A stretch of 64,000 nucleotides of DNA from Methylobacterium sp. J-070 (GCF_022829385.1 NZ_JAKSXX010000151.1:39800-103799), one strand, 5' to 3'. Counted from the stretch's first letter, positions 1 through 11,478 are shown. Numbers and translations are program-made. Notes: generated by a model not told the origin, from the sequence alone.

Positions 1-159
1 ACTGGTGAGCGTCCGGCCGGTGTAAATCGCCGCACGGTGCGGGCGTGACGAAAGTTTCACGCGACAGCGCGGGGCAGGTGCCCTTATCTCGCCATCACCC
101 GGGGCCAAGGCCGTCGGGTTCCGCCCCCTGCCGGGCGCGGACGGATGGGAGATCGACGC

Positions 160-2271
160 GTGGCAGCACTCAGGACCGGGCTGGGAATCCAGGCGGTGCT
201 CACGGCCGTGGCCGCGCTGATCCTGCTGGCGTTCCCCGGAATCCCGAGTCCCCCGCTCTACGTGTCGCTGGCCGGCTTCGCCCTTGCGGGCATCCTGGTC
301 GCCTCCAACGGCATCTCGGCCTACCTGAAGGTGTTCGTCTCGGTCTACGGCGTCGGCTACCTGCTGCTCGCCGGATCGAAGACGATCGCCGCCATGGGCC
401 TGCTGCCGCCGGTGATCGCGGCGCTTCTCCCTCCGGCCTTCGCCGCCACCGGCGCGGTGGTGTTCGCCGCCATCGTCCTCGGCATCTCGTATGTCGAGCC
501 GATCCGGGCGATCACCAACATCGCCGACCCGTATTTCGCCAACCGCGACAAGCCCACGAAGGAGATCGGGCTGTTCCGCTGGTTCGGCAGCACGGAGGGG
601 CGGATCGGCCGCAACCTCGTCGCCCTGTCGATCTTCGTCAATTTCGCCGACGTGGCGCTCACCCTCCGGTTCAACTTCTTCTACCGAGACATCTACAACT
701 CCCTGCAGGAATACGACGCGAACGCCTTCTGGTATCAGCTGCTCTGGGTGTTCGTGCCGCTGGCCACGCTGAACATCGCCATCGGCATGTTCGACCTGTT
801 CGTGGATTCCTCGCTGCTGATCCGCTGGCGCACGTGGCTGACGCACAGCCTGTACGAGCGCTGGCTCGGCAACGGCACCCACTACCGGATCCCGTTCACC
901 GACGAGGAGGCCGACAACCCGGATCAGCGCATCCAGGCCGACGTCAACAGCTTCATCGTGCAGACCACGACCCTGTCGATCCGGCTGCTCAGCCAGGCGG
1001 CGCAGCTCGTCTCGTTCATCGTGATCCTCTGGAGCCTGTCCCGGGACTTCGTCGTGCCGTTCACCGACGCGGTGATCCCGGGCTTCCTGGTCTGGCTGGT
1101 GATCGCCTACGCGGTGGTGGGCACGTGGCTCACCCACCTGATCGGCCGGCCGCTGATCGGGCTCGACTTCCGGCAGGAGCAGGTCGAGGCGAACTTCCGC
1201 TTCGCGCTGGCCCGCAACCGCATCTATTCCGAGCAGATCGCGCTGCTGCGCGGCGAGCGCGCGGAGGCGTCGCGGCTGGCGACGCTGTTCCACAGCGTCA
1301 TCGACAACTACGTCGGCATCATCTTCCGCCGCATCAAGCTGATCGCCTTCACGTTCAGCTACCGGCAGGCGAGCGTGATCTTCCCGATGGTGCTGGCGGC
1401 GCCCTCATTCTTTGCCAAGAAGATCACCCTCGGCGCCCTCCAGCAGACCTCGCAGGCCTTCGGACAGGTGCAGAGCTCGCTGTCCTTCTTCGTGGATTCC
1501 TACACGACGCTCGCCGCCTACAAGGCCAACACCAACCGCCTCGGCTCCTTCCGCCGGGCCATGACCAAGGCTGAGGCGCTCGAGAGGGCGGGCTACGGGC
1601 TGGTCCAGGGCAACGAGAGCACCGGCGACGTGACCGCGCGCGGTCTGGCGCTGGCGCTTCCGGACGGGCGCACGATCGTCACCGCCGACACGCTGACGCT
1701 ACCCCGCGGACAGGCGACCCTGATGACCGGGCCCTCGGGCTCGGGCAAGTCGACGCTGTTCCGGGCGATCGCCGGGATCTGGCCGTTCGGCAAGGGCCGG
1801 ATCGACGTGCCCGCCGGGCAATCGGCGCTGGTGCTGCCGCAGCGGCCCTACATCCCGCAGGGGACGCTGCGCGGCGCGGTGGTCTATCCGAACACCACCG
1901 ACCAGTTCTCGGACGCGGCGATCCGCGAGGCGCTGACGGCCGCTCAGCTCCCCCACCTCGTCGACCTGCTCGACCAGACCGACACCTGGGAGCGGCGGCT
2001 GTCGGGGGGCGAGCAGCAGCGGCTCGCCGTCGCCCGGGCGGTCCTGGCCAAGCCGGAATGGCTGTTCCTCGACGAGGCGACGGCCTCGCTCGACGAGCCG
2101 TCCGAGGCGGCGCTCTACCGGATGCTGCGGGAGCGGCTGCCCGGGACGACGATCGTGTCGATCGGCCACCGGTCGACGCTGGCGGCGTTCCACGACCGGC
2201 GCATCGCCCTGGAGCCGGAGGGTGGGGTGTTCACCCCCCGGGAACGGCGCGAGCCCCTGCCGGCGGAGTGA
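160..2271 (+). CDS. SbmA/BacA (YddA)-type ABC transporter, fused permease and ATPase
   Basis: This is an inner-membrane ABC half-transporter of the SbmA/BacA/YddA (ABCD-like) family, whose substrate cannot be read from sequence. An extra hydrophobic N-terminus of about 120 residues (several membrane segments) precedes the family permease domain, which carries the NPDQRIQ signature near residue 255. The ATPase domain follows, with Walker A GPSGSGKST near residue 524, signature LSGGEQ near 614 and Walker B LFLDEAT near 635, all intact. I chose the GTG at 160 because a good ribosome site (GGGAG) lies 8 bases before it; that site falls inside the alternative ATG at 145, which would add five residues. 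The gene converges on eda. Confidence 0.88.
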   Translation: MAALRTGLGIQAVLTAVAALILLAFPGIPSPPLYVSLAGFALAGILVASNGISAYLKVFVSVYGVGYLLLAGSKTIAAMGLLPPVIAALLPPAFAATGAVVFAAIVLGISYVEPIRAITNIADPYFANRDKPTKEIGLFRWFGSTEGRIGRNLVALSIFVNFADVALTLRFNFFYRDIYNSLQEYDANAFWYQLLWVFVPLATLNIAIGMFDLFVDSSLLIRWRTWLTHSLYERWLGNGTHYRIPFTDEEADNPDQRIQADVNSFIVQTTTLSIRLLSQAAQLVSFIVILWSLSRDFVVPFTDAVIPGFLVWLVIAYAVVGTWLTHLIGRPLIGLDFRQEQVEANFRFALARNRIYSEQIALLRGERAEASRLATLFHSVIDNYVGIIFRRIKLIAFTFSYRQASVIFPMVLAAPSFFAKKITLGALQQTSQAFGQVQSSLSFFVDSYTTLAAYKANTNRLGSFRRAMTKAEALERAGYGLVQGNESTGDVTARGLALALPDGRTIVTADTLTLPRGQATLMTGPSGSGKSTLFRAIAGIWPFGKGRIDVPAGQSALVLPQRPYIPQGTLRGAVVYPNTTDQFSDAAIREALTAAQLPHLVDLLDQTDTWERRLSGGEQQRLAVARAVLAKPEWLFLDEATASLDEPSEAALYRMLRERLPGTTIVSIGHRSTLAAFHDRRIALEPEGGVFTPRERREPLPAE

Positions 2272-2295
2272 GGCAAGCCGCGTCCGCTACCCGCA

Positions 2296-2321
2296 CTCCC
2301 CCCTCTGCGGGGGAGGGGGAG
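2296..2321. repeat. Palindromic GC-rich intergenic repeat, copy A
   Basis: A CTCCCCC arm, a short CTCTGC centre and a GGGGGAGGGGGAG arm form a strong hairpin in the 64-base gap between two convergent genes. The same head module occurs near 4936 and, inverted, near 5052. It may serve as a bidirectional transcription stop, but no T-run follows. Confidence 0.6.
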
Positions 2322-2335
2322 CCCGTACAGGCGAC

Positions 2336-2965
2336 CTACGCCGTCTTCCTCAGCCCCGCGGCCGCCCGGGCCGCCGTCTCGATCGACGCGGGATCCGGCA
2401 CGCCGGGCTTGACCACCCAGCTGCCGCCGACGCAGAGCACCGACGGGATCGCCAGCCAGTCCGGGGCGCTCGCCTCGGTGATACCGCCCGTCGGGCAGAA
2501 CCGCACCGCGCCGAACACCGCCGCGTGCGCCTTCAGCGCCTTGATGCCGCCCGCAGCCTCGGCCGGAAAGAACTTGAACCGGTCGAGCCCGTGATCGAGG
2601 CCGCGCATGATGTCGGCCGCGGTGGCGATGCCCGGCAGGTAGGGCACGCCGTTGGCCTTGGCGGCATCCGTCAGGGGATCCGTCAGGCCGGGTGAGACGA
2701 TGAATTCGGCTCCCGCCGCCAGCGCGTTCTCGAGATCGCGGGGGTTGAGCACCGTCCCGGCCCCGACCACCGCACCCTCGACCCGGGTCATCTCCCGGAT
2801 CACCTCGAGGGCCGCCGGGGTGCGCAGGGTGACCTCCAGGGCGGTCAGCCCGCCCTTCACCAGGGCGTTGGCGATGGGCCGGGCCTGCGCCACGTCGTCG
2901 ATCACCAGGACCGGAATGACGGGCACGGAGCGCATCAGCGCGTCGATGCTGGTCAGATCGTTCAT
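2336..2965 (-). CDS. eda: KDPG aldolase (2-dehydro-3-deoxy-6-phosphogluconate aldolase)
   Basis: This enzyme splits 2-keto-3-deoxy-6-phosphogluconate into pyruvate and glyceraldehyde 3-phosphate, the last Entner-Doudoroff step, in the cytoplasm. The 209-residue protein has the family landmarks: the ALEVTLRTP motif (catalytic Glu and phosphate-binding Arg), the Schiff-base lysine in FKFFPAE, and FCPTGGI. The ATG at 2965 is preferred. An upstream in-frame GTG at 2974 lies inside the ribosome site GAGGAGGTG and so is unlikely to be the start. It follows edd by 22 bases on the same strand, an edd-eda operon. Confidence 0.95.
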   Translation of the reverse strand: MNDLTSIDALMRSVPVIPVLVIDDVAQARPIANALVKGGLTALEVTLRTPAALEVIREMTRVEGAVVGAGTVLNPRDLENALAAGAEFIVSPGLTDPLTDAAKANGVPYLPGIATAADIMRGLDHGLDRFKFFPAEAAGGIKALKAHAAVFGAVRFCPTGGITEASAPDWLAIPSVLCVGGSWVVKPGVPDPASIETAARAAAGLRKTA

Positions 2966-2987
2966 GGTCGGCACCTCCTCTTGGATG

Positions 2988-4814
2988 TCAGAGGCCGGCG
3001 GCGGCGAGCATCGCCGAGGCGCCGCGCTCCGCCGTATCGGCCCCCTGGCGCATGAACGCGAACAGCTCGCGCCCGGTGCCCTGCGCCGGCTCCGGCGCCT
3101 CCGCGACCGGGCGGGCGGCCAGTTCCGCGTCGTCCACCAGCACCTCGAGCAGCCCGTCGGCGGCGCTGAGGCGGACGATGTCGCCGTCGCGGATCCGCCC
3201 GATCGGGCCGCCGCCGAGCGCCTCCGGGCTCAGGTGGATCGCGGCCGGGACCTTGCCGGACGCCCCCGACATGCGCCCGTCGGTCACCAGGGCGACCTTG
3301 TGGCCGCGGTCCTGCAGGACGCCGAGCGGCGGGGTGAGCTTGTGCAGCTCCGGCATGCCGTTGGCCTTCGGGCCCTGGAACCGGACCACCACCACGACGT
3401 CCCGCTCCAGCTCACCGGCCTTGAACGCCTTCAGCACCTCGTCCTGGTCGGAGAAGACCCGGGCCGGCGCCTCGATGGTCCGGCGCTGCGCCTCGACGGC
3501 GCTGGTCTTGAAGGTCGCCCGGCCGAGATTGCCCTTCACCAGCCGCATGCCGCCGTCCGGCTGGAACGGGTCGGCGGGCCGGCGCAGCATCGTGTCGTCC
3601 AGGCTCTCGGCGACCGCGTCCTCGAAGACCAGCTCCTCGCCGGCGAGCTTCGGGTCGCGGGCGTGGTCGCGGAGCGACTGGCCCGCCACCGTCAGGATGT
3701 CGTCGTGCAGCATGCCGGCATCGAGCAGGGCGGCCATCACGAAGCTCATGCCGCCCGCGGCGTGGAAGTGGTTCACGTCGCCGGCGCCGTTCGGGTAGAC
3801 CCGGGCGATCAGCGGCACGGCGCTGGAGAGCCGGTCGATGTCCTCCCAGTCGATTACGATGCCGGCGGCCCGGGCGATGGCCGGAAGGTGGATCGCGTGG
3901 TTGGTCGAGCCGCCGGTGGCGAGAAGGCCGACCGCGGCGTTGATGATCGCCTTCTCGTCGACGCACAGGCCGAGCGGCCGATAGTCGTTGCCCGCGGCTC
4001 CGATCTCCGTGAGCCGGTGGATCGCCGCCCTGGTCACGGCCTGCCGCAGCTTCGTGCCGGGATTGATGAAGGACGCGCCCGGCATGTGCAGGCCCATCAT
4101 GTCCATCATCATCTGGTTCGAGTTGGCGGTGCCGTAGAACGTGCAGGTGCCGGCCGCGTGGTAGGAGGCCGACTCGGATTCGAGGAGCTCCGCTCGGCCG
4201 ACCTTGCCCTCGGCGTAGAGCTGGCGGATGCGCTGCTTCTCCTTGTTGGCGAGGCCCGAGGGCATCGGCCCGGCCGGGATCAGGATCGTCGGCAGATGGC
4301 CGAAGCGCAGCGCCCCGATCAGCAGCCCCGGCACGATCTTGTCGCAGATGCCGAGAAGCGCCGCGCCGTCGAACATCCCGTGGCTCAGCGCCACCGCGGT
4401 GGAGAGGGCGATCGTGTCCCGGGAGAACAGCGACAGCTCCATGCCGATCTGGCCCTGGGTGACGCCATCGCACATGGCCGGCGTGCCGCCCGCCACCTGG
4501 GCGGTGGCGCCGCGCTCCCGGGCGAACAGCTTGATCTGGTCCGGATAGCGCCCGTAGGGCTGATGCGCCGAGAGCATGTCGTTGTAGGCGGTGACGATGC
4601 CGATGTTCATCACCGTCCGCTCGTCGCGGATCGCCGCCTTGTCCTCGCCGGAGGCCGCGAAGCCGTGGGCGAGGTTGCCGCAGGCGAGCTTGCCGCGCCG
4701 GACCCCCGCGTCGCGCTCGCGGGCGATCAGGTCGAGATAGGCGCGCCGGGGCTCGCGGGAGCGCGCCACCACCCGCTCGGTGACCGCCGCGACCTCGGGG
4801 TGAAGCTCGGTCAT
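2988..4814 (-). CDS. edd: 6-phosphogluconate dehydratase
   Basis: This iron-sulfur dehydratase of the IlvD/Edd family converts 6-phosphogluconate to KDPG, which the adjacent eda product cleaves. At 608 residues it has the usual length for Edd. Likely cluster cysteines are visible in the AMCDG and GICDK motifs. The reading frame is open for another 60 codons upstream, but the ATG at 4814 has a clear GGAGG ribosome site 7 bases before it and begins the conserved MTELHPEV sequence. edd is first and eda second in the operon. The region upstream (4815-5123, about 309 bases) holds two copies of the palindromic repeat and no gene. Confidence 0.95.
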   Translation of the reverse strand: MTELHPEVAAVTERVVARSREPRRAYLDLIARERDAGVRRGKLACGNLAHGFAASGEDKAAIRDERTVMNIGIVTAYNDMLSAHQPYGRYPDQIKLFARERGATAQVAGGTPAMCDGVTQGQIGMELSLFSRDTIALSTAVALSHGMFDGAALLGICDKIVPGLLIGALRFGHLPTILIPAGPMPSGLANKEKQRIRQLYAEGKVGRAELLESESASYHAAGTCTFYGTANSNQMMMDMMGLHMPGASFINPGTKLRQAVTRAAIHRLTEIGAAGNDYRPLGLCVDEKAIINAAVGLLATGGSTNHAIHLPAIARAAGIVIDWEDIDRLSSAVPLIARVYPNGAGDVNHFHAAGGMSFVMAALLDAGMLHDDILTVAGQSLRDHARDPKLAGEELVFEDAVAESLDDTMLRRPADPFQPDGGMRLVKGNLGRATFKTSAVEAQRRTIEAPARVFSDQDEVLKAFKAGELERDVVVVVRFQGPKANGMPELHKLTPPLGVLQDRGHKVALVTDGRMSGASGKVPAAIHLSPEALGGGPIGRIRDGDIVRLSAADGLLEVLVDDAELAARPVAEAPEPAQGTGRELFAFMRQGADTAERGASAMLAAAGL

Positions 4815-4935
4815 GCTGGTTCCTCCAGGCTCGATGCGGACGGACGGGGACGCATTCGGCCCCGCTCGGCGCATGCGAGTATCTAAGGGGTGCGCTGCGG
4901 GATGTAACCTGGCCGCTGCGCAACTGACACGCGCG

Positions 4936-4992
4936 CTCCCTCCCCCCTGTGCGGGGGAGGGTGGCCCCCGAAGGGAGTCGGGAGAGGGGAGC
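4936..4992 (+). repeat. Palindromic intergenic repeat, copy B
   Basis: This 57-base GC-rich element has a head hairpin (CCTCCCCC..TGTGC..GGGGGAGG) and a second module of CCCCCGAAGGGAGTCGGGAGAGGGGA. It lies upstream of edd. Copy C about 60 bases away is the same element inverted, so the two face each other across a short spacer between edd and the asparaginase gene. Confidence 0.65.
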
Positions 4993-5051
4993 AACGGTGC
5001 AGGACATGGCTTTGCCCGCCCCGCCAGTCGCGCCTCAACCTGAACCCGGGT

Positions 5052-5113
5052 TCCCCTCTCCCGACCCCTGCTGACGCAGGGGCCCCTCTCCCCCGCAGAG
5101 GGGGAGGGGGGAC
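5052..5113 (-). repeat. Palindromic intergenic repeat, copy C (inverted relative to B)
   Basis: Read on the minus strand, this matches copy B: a CTCCCCCTCTGCGGGGGAG head and a GGGGTCGGGAGAGGGGA tail. The central hairpin CCCCTGCGTCAGCAGGGG is longer than in B. It ends 10 bases after the asparaginase stop codon and may also act as its transcription stop. Confidence 0.65.
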
Positions 5114-5123
5114 TCGAACCGGC

Positions 5124-6645
<1,522 letters not shown>

Positions 6646-6794
6646 GCGGGCTGGAGCGCGGGACCGCGACCTCGGGGCAACGCCTGCGATCGAAGCGCCG
6701 ACAGAGGTGACCGCGCCGAACCCGGATTCCTGATCCTGGGGCGAGACGTGCGCCGGTGAGGGGCGCCGCCCCAAGCTGCCTTGATCCCGGACGC

Positions 6795-8117
6795 CTAGGC
6801 GTTCGCCGGCACCGCGGGCGGAACGCCGGCGCCGCTCTCCGGCTCGCCGCTGCCGGCGGCGCCCCGGGTCTCGGGCATCAGCGCGAGATACAGCACGAAG
6901 CCCAGAGCCGCGATGGCCGCCAGCGCCAGGAACGCCGTGGCATAGCCGGCCGAGACGATGATCACGCCGGCGAGCGTGGCGCTGAGCGAGGCGCCGATCC
7001 CCTGCGCGGTGGCCACGGCGCCCTGAGCGGCATTGAAGCGGCCGCCGCCGCGGGTGAGGTCGGCCACCACGATCGGGAACAGCGCCCCGTAGACGCCCGC
7101 GCCGATCCCGTCGAGCAGCTGGACGCCCACGAGCCAGAACGGGTTGTCCGAGAGCGTGTAGAGCACGCCGCGCACCGCGAGCACGCCGAAGGCGGCGAGG
7201 AAGATCGGCTTGCGGCCGATGACATCGGCCTTGGCGCCCACGAAGATCGCCACCGGCACCATGACGCACTGAGCCGCCACGATGCAGACCGCGATCAGCG
7301 AGGTCGCGTGGTCCTTGCCGGACAGGTGGGTGAGGAACTGGCCCACCGAGGTCAGCATCGCCGCATTGGCGAGGTGGAAGATCGCGCAGAGTATCGCGAA
7401 CAGCAGCAGAGACCGGTTCTGCAGGAGGGTCGCGAGACCCGAGGGCTTCTCCTGCGTCTGCGCCTCGTCCTCGGTCATGCCGCGGGCGAGATCGTTGTCG
7501 ATGGCCTCGGCCGGCACCAGCAGCATGGCGCCGATGGAGCAGGCCGCCAGCACGCCCATGAGCCAGAACACCACGATCGGCCCGAAGAAGTAGGCGAGGC
7601 CGCCCGCCACCGCCGCAGAAACGGCGTTGCCGGCATGGTTGAAGCCCTCGTTGCGGCCGATCCGCTTGGCGAACATCTTCGGCCCGACGAGGCCGAGGGT
7701 GATGGCGGCGAGCGCGGGCGGGAAGATCGTGCCGGCGACATGGGCGACCGACTGGGTCGCGGTCACGAGGTAGAAGTTCGAGATGAACGGCAGGACGAGG
7801 CAGCTCGCCGTCACCGCGATGGCGCCGCCGATCACGATGGCGCGCTTGTGGCTGGTGGCGTCGATGAGTGCGCCCGCCGGTGTCTGGGCGAGGAGGCCGA
7901 GGATGCCCGCCACGGTCATCACGACACCGACGGTGGCCTCGTTCCAGCCCTGGTCCGGCCCGCGCACCGCGATGAGGTAGATGGCGAGGTACGGGCCGAG
8001 CCCGTCGCGCACGTCGGCCAGGAAGAAGTTGAGCGCGTCGAGGCCGCGCAGGGCTCGGCTCGAGGTGGCCGCGCTGCTCCCGGTCCGGCCCGATGCGGCT
8101 GCCGTCACCCTGTCCAT
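6795..8117 (-). CDS. MFS transporter (drug/proton antiporter-like)
   Basis: This 440-residue inner-membrane protein has about twelve hydrophobic segments in two halves joined by a charged loop near residues 205-230, the plan of the major facilitator superfamily. Loop 2-3 carries PAGALIDATSHKR, a version of the superfamily G-x3-D-x-R/K motif, and loop 8-9 has AKADVIGRKP. It begins with a hydrophilic tail of about 25 residues. The type is closest to DHA1-like exporters, but the substrate cannot be told. It stands alone, 143 bases upstream of the next minus-strand stop. Confidence 0.8.
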   Translation of the reverse strand: MDRVTAAASGRTGSSAATSSRALRGLDALNFFLADVRDGLGPYLAIYLIAVRGPDQGWNEATVGVVMTVAGILGLLAQTPAGALIDATSHKRAIVIGGAIAVTASCLVLPFISNFYLVTATQSVAHVAGTIFPPALAAITLGLVGPKMFAKRIGRNEGFNHAGNAVSAAVAGGLAYFFGPIVVFWLMGVLAACSIGAMLLVPAEAIDNDLARGMTEDEAQTQEKPSGLATLLQNRSLLLFAILCAIFHLANAAMLTSVGQFLTHLSGKDHATSLIAVCIVAAQCVMVPVAIFVGAKADVIGRKPIFLAAFGVLAVRGVLYTLSDNPFWLVGVQLLDGIGAGVYGALFPIVVADLTRGGGRFNAAQGAVATAQGIGASLSATLAGVIIVSAGYATAFLALAAIAALGFVLYLALMPETRGAAGSGEPESGAGVPPAVPANA

Positions 8118-8260
8118 CGTGAGTCGCGTCCCCGAAAGGCGGCGCGCCTAGCCCTCAGCCGGACCGCGCGCCGCGAGGCTCGACGCCCGCGTTGGCGATC
8201 GGTTCCCGCCCGGCCGGGGGCTCGGGCGGCCGCCGCGCGGTTCTTCGCGTCGCGGGCCCG

Positions 8261-9664
8261 CTAGGCCTCGTCGGAGGCCGCCGAAGCGTCGGGATTTCCG
8301 ACATCACTTGTCGTGTCTTCCGACAAATCCGAGCCCGGCGCGCCCAGTCCGTAGCGCTCGATCTTCGCGTAGAGGAGCTGCCGCTGGATGCCGAGGCGGC
8401 GCGCGGCCCGGGCCCTGTTGCCCTCGGCCTCCCGCAGCGCCGCGGCAATCATGGTCCGCTCCAGGCGGGCTACGGCACCGGGCAGGTCGCCGGACAGCCA
8501 GTCCTCAGGTGTCTCGTCACCGGTCCGCCGGTCCGGGCGCGGCGCCGGCAGGTCGATGTCGTCGCCCGCGATCACGCCGCCGCGCACCAGCATGGCGGCG
8601 CGCTCCACGACATTGCGCAGTTCGCGGACGTTGCCCGGCCATTCATGGGCCAGCAGCCGGGATGCGCCGGCTCCGCTCAGGCGCTTGCCCGAGGGTGCGA
8701 GGAAGTGCTCGGCGAGCGGGACGATGTCGGCCAGCCGTTCCCGCAGGGGCGGCAGGGTGATCGGCACGACCGCGAAACGGTAATACAGGTCGGCGCGGAA
8801 CCGGCCGTCGGCCACCAGCGCCGGCAGGTCGCGGTGCGTGGCGGCGACCAGCCGGACGTCGATCCGCGCAGGCCGGCCGCCCAGCGGCGTCACGATGCAA
8901 TCCTGGATCACCCGCAGGATCTTGGCCTGCATGGGGGCGGGCATGTCGCCGATCTCATCCAGGAACAGCGTGCCGCCCTCGGCCTGATGGAAGGCGCCGG
9001 CGCGGTCCGCGGCCGACCCGGGAAACGCGCCCCGGACATGCCCGAAGAGCTCGCTCTCCAGCTGATCCCCGGGGATCGCCGCGCAGTTCACCGGGATGAA
9101 CGGCCGGGCCCGCCGCCGCGAGTAGGCGTGCAGCGCCCGCGCCACCTCCTCCTTGCCGGTGCCGGTCTCGCCCTGGATCAGGATGGTGGAGGCGGTGTCG
9201 GCGACGAGGCCGATGGTCTTCTGGACCCGCCGCATGCCGGCGCTGGAGCCGACGAGACCCGGATGGCCGGTCGGGGCGGCCGGGCCGGCGGCGTCCGGCG
9301 GTGCGGATCCCAGCATCGCGTCGAGGGCGGCGGCGAGATCGGCGCGGCCGATCGGCTTGGTCAGGTGGTCGTGCGCGCCCAGGCGCATCGCCTCGATCGT
9401 GTTGGCCGGGCTCGCGAAGGCGGTCAGCACGGTCACGGGCGGCCGGTCCGGCAGCGTGCAGATCCGCTCCAGCGTGGCCATGCCGTCGAGGTCCCCGGGC
9501 ATCCGCAGATCGAGGAGCACCGCCGCCACCGGGGTCTCGCGCAGGCGCGCCAGGGCCTCCGAGCCGGACGCCGCCGGCAGCGGCGTGTGTCCGAGGTCGG
9601 CCACGGTCTCGGCGAGCCCCTCGCGGAGGGCCCTATCGTCGTCGACGATCAGGATGGTCGCCAT
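8261..9664 (-). CDS. NtrC-family response regulator with altered sigma54 contact loop
   Basis: This 467-residue protein has the three-domain plan of the NtrC family: a receiver domain (phospho-acceptor Asp52 in VLLDLRMPG), an AAA+ ATPase domain (Walker A GETGTGKE near 166, Walker B LFLDEIGD near 235) and a Fis-type helix-turn-helix near 430-455. The GAFTGA loop that touches sigma54 reads GAFPGS at residues 212-217. The ATG at 9664 overlaps the end of the upstream kinase gene by 16 bases, which implies translational coupling and a cognate pair. After the HTH there is an unusual acidic tail of about 20 residues. Its target genes are unknown. Confidence 0.9.
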   Translation of the reverse strand: MATILIVDDDRALREGLAETVADLGHTPLPAASGSEALARLRETPVAAVLLDLRMPGDLDGMATLERICTLPDRPPVTVLTAFASPANTIEAMRLGAHDHLTKPIGRADLAAALDAMLGSAPPDAAGPAAPTGHPGLVGSSAGMRRVQKTIGLVADTASTILIQGETGTGKEEVARALHAYSRRRARPFIPVNCAAIPGDQLESELFGHVRGAFPGSAADRAGAFHQAEGGTLFLDEIGDMPAPMQAKILRVIQDCIVTPLGGRPARIDVRLVAATHRDLPALVADGRFRADLYYRFAVVPITLPPLRERLADIVPLAEHFLAPSGKRLSGAGASRLLAHEWPGNVRELRNVVERAAMLVRGGVIAGDDIDLPAPRPDRRTGDETPEDWLSGDLPGAVARLERTMIAAALREAEGNRARAARRLGIQRQLLYAKIERYGLGAPGSDLSEDTTSDVGNPDASAASDEA

Positions 9665-11112
9665 GGCAAATCCAGCAGGAAGGTGGTCTCGGTCGCGTCC
9701 TCCACCAGCCCGACTGCGCCGCGATGCGCCAGGGCGATCTCGCGCACGATGGCGAGACCGAGCCCGGTCCCGTCCGGCCGGCCGGTGACGAAGGGTTCGA
9801 ACACCGTGGCGCGGATGGCGGCGTCGATCCCGGGACCCGTGTCGCTGACGCGCAGGTGCAGCCGTACGGTGCCGTCGGCCGTGACCCGCGCGGCGCCGAG
9901 CCGGACGCGGCCCCCCGGCGGCGTGTGCTGGAGCGCGTTCAGCAGGAGATTGTCCAGGGCACGGGCGACCTGCGCCCGGTCGATATGCGGGTGGTCCGCT
10001 GCGGGCAGCCCCTCGGCCGCGACGGTGATCCCCACCGCGTGGACGCGGGCGAAATCCTCCTGCAGCCGCGCGCATTCCGCGAGCAGCGGCGCCACCGCGG
10101 TCGGATTCCGGTGGAGCGGGCGCGCCTGGGTCAGGTTGAGCAGGTCCCGCAGCAGCGTGTCGACCCGGGCGATCTGACCGAGGACCGCCTCCAGGGCGGT
10201 CGCGGCGCGCCCGGGATCGCCGCTGACGAGCGCATTCTCGGCCTTGAGCCGCATCGCGGCGATCGGGTTGCGGATCTCGTGGGCGATGCTCGCCGCCAGC
10301 CGTCCGACCGCGGCCAGGCGCTCGGCGGCCCCGGCCCGCGTCCGGGCCTCCCGCAGACGCCCGCCCGCCGCATTGAGGGCCTCGACCAGGCGGTCGAGCT
10401 CGGGCTCGCCGGTCCGGTCGAGGCGGGGCAGGTCCTCGCCGTCCGGCCGCGGTGCCGCCAGCGCGGCTTCGAGCCGGGCGATGCGGCCGGAGAACCCGTA
10501 CAGGAACCACCCGAGGAAGGCCGCCGACCCGAGCACGGTCACGGCCAGGAAGCCGAGGCCCGCCACGAAACGCGTGTAGGTGGGGCCATCGTTGACGCGG
10601 GCGCGCCCCATGGCCCAGGCGGTCAGGCCCGGCTCGGGCCCGCGCAGCGGGCAGCCCTGGAGCAGGAGCACCTGCGTGCGGCTCGGCCGGCGGAGCGAGA
10701 CCGCGTGGTCGACGCGCAGGACCTGCGCGTTGAGGGCGGCGATCGTGTCCTGCTCGGCAGCCGGGAGGTCGGTCTTCCGGCCGGTCCCCTCGTAGGTGGG
10801 GTAGGCGTAGGCGAGCGAGCCATCCGCGGCGCTCCAGATCCCGCCCTCGATGCCCGGGGCGCCGCCGAGCGCCGCCTCCACCGCGCCGCCGAGGTCGCCC
10901 TCGGCGCCGCTGCCCCCGCGGAGGCGGACCAGGGCTGCGTAGCGGTCGGTGATCTCGCGGCAGGCCCGGCCGACCGCCACGTCCGACTGGGCGACCTGGA
11001 CGCCGGTCGACTGGTCGTAGACGCCCAGCATCAGGTAGGCGGTCGCGGCCGCCGAGACCAGCAGCAGCACCCATAGGGCGAGCAGCCGGGCACGCAGGCT
11101 GTAGGCCGTCAC
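9649..11112 (-). CDS. Sensor histidine kinase, NtrB/DctB-like, two membrane segments
   Basis: This is the partner of the following NtrC-type regulator. Two membrane helices (near residues 7-27 and 180-205) bracket a periplasmic sensor of about 150 residues. A HAMP-like linker, the phospho-acceptor motif SIAHEIRNP, and the ATP-binding N box (DNLLLNALQHT), DTGPGID and GTGLGLAIV motifs follow, so the kinase is complete. The frame is open upstream to 11379, but only the GTG at 11112 places the first helix normally. Its ribosome site is weak, so the start is uncertain. 487 residues. Confidence 0.85.
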   Translation of the reverse strand: MTAYSLRARLLALWVLLLVSAAATAYLMLGVYDQSTGVQVAQSDVAVGRACREITDRYAALVRLRGGSGAEGDLGGAVEAALGGAPGIEGGIWSAADGSLAYAYPTYEGTGRKTDLPAAEQDTIAALNAQVLRVDHAVSLRRPSRTQVLLLQGCPLRGPEPGLTAWAMGRARVNDGPTYTRFVAGLGFLAVTVLGSAAFLGWFLYGFSGRIARLEAALAAPRPDGEDLPRLDRTGEPELDRLVEALNAAGGRLREARTRAGAAERLAAVGRLAASIAHEIRNPIAAMRLKAENALVSGDPGRAATALEAVLGQIARVDTLLRDLLNLTQARPLHRNPTAVAPLLAECARLQEDFARVHAVGITVAAEGLPAADHPHIDRAQVARALDNLLLNALQHTPPGGRVRLGAARVTADGTVRLHLRVSDTGPGIDAAIRATVFEPFVTGRPDGTGLGLAIVREIALAHRGAVGLVEDATETTFLLDLPWRPS

Positions 11113-11478
11113 GGCAATTCCCGGTCCGGCACGGCGCGGCTTCCTCCGACGGGACCCCGTCGGTCCGCGGGAATCCCTAAGCCGACTGCGCCGACGTGAC
11201 CACCCGGCCCACGGCGGGCCCCGCCGGGAATTACAGACATCAGACGGCGTGACGATGCAACCCTGGCGTGAAAGTCTCGTCGAAACACCCGTATTCGCGC
11301 CGAAGAGATTTTGATGCGGCGGCGAAGAAGCCGGATGTTCTGGGGAAGCTCGCCGCCCTCGCCAATCTTTGCTAAACAAATCGGTGCAGCGATGCCATCG
11401 AAGCCGCGCGATCCCGGCGAGGGCGCGCTCCGCCCGCGCGCCATTCCCGGGCCGCGGATGCGCGATCGGAGACGGACG
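11113..11478. other. Divergent intergenic region, 366 bases
   Basis: This lies between the kinase gene (leftward) and the Hpt-like gene (rightward). The stretch 11355-11385 (CCAATCTTTGCTAAACAAATC) is the most AT-rich part and could hold a promoter. I found no convincing palindrome or -24/-12 element. Both flanking reading frames run open through parts of the region, but the extended sequences look like GC-rich open frame, not protein. Confidence 0.4.

Noticed and set aside
1..159. Possible end of an upstream gene at the window edge
   Set aside because: No frame in the first 150 bases gives protein-like sequence that ends in a recognisable C-terminus.
11355..11380. CCAATCTTTGCT as a possible sigma54 (-24/-12) promoter beside the NtrC-like pair
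   Set aside because: The -12 GC half is present, but the GG of the -24 half is not at the required distance.
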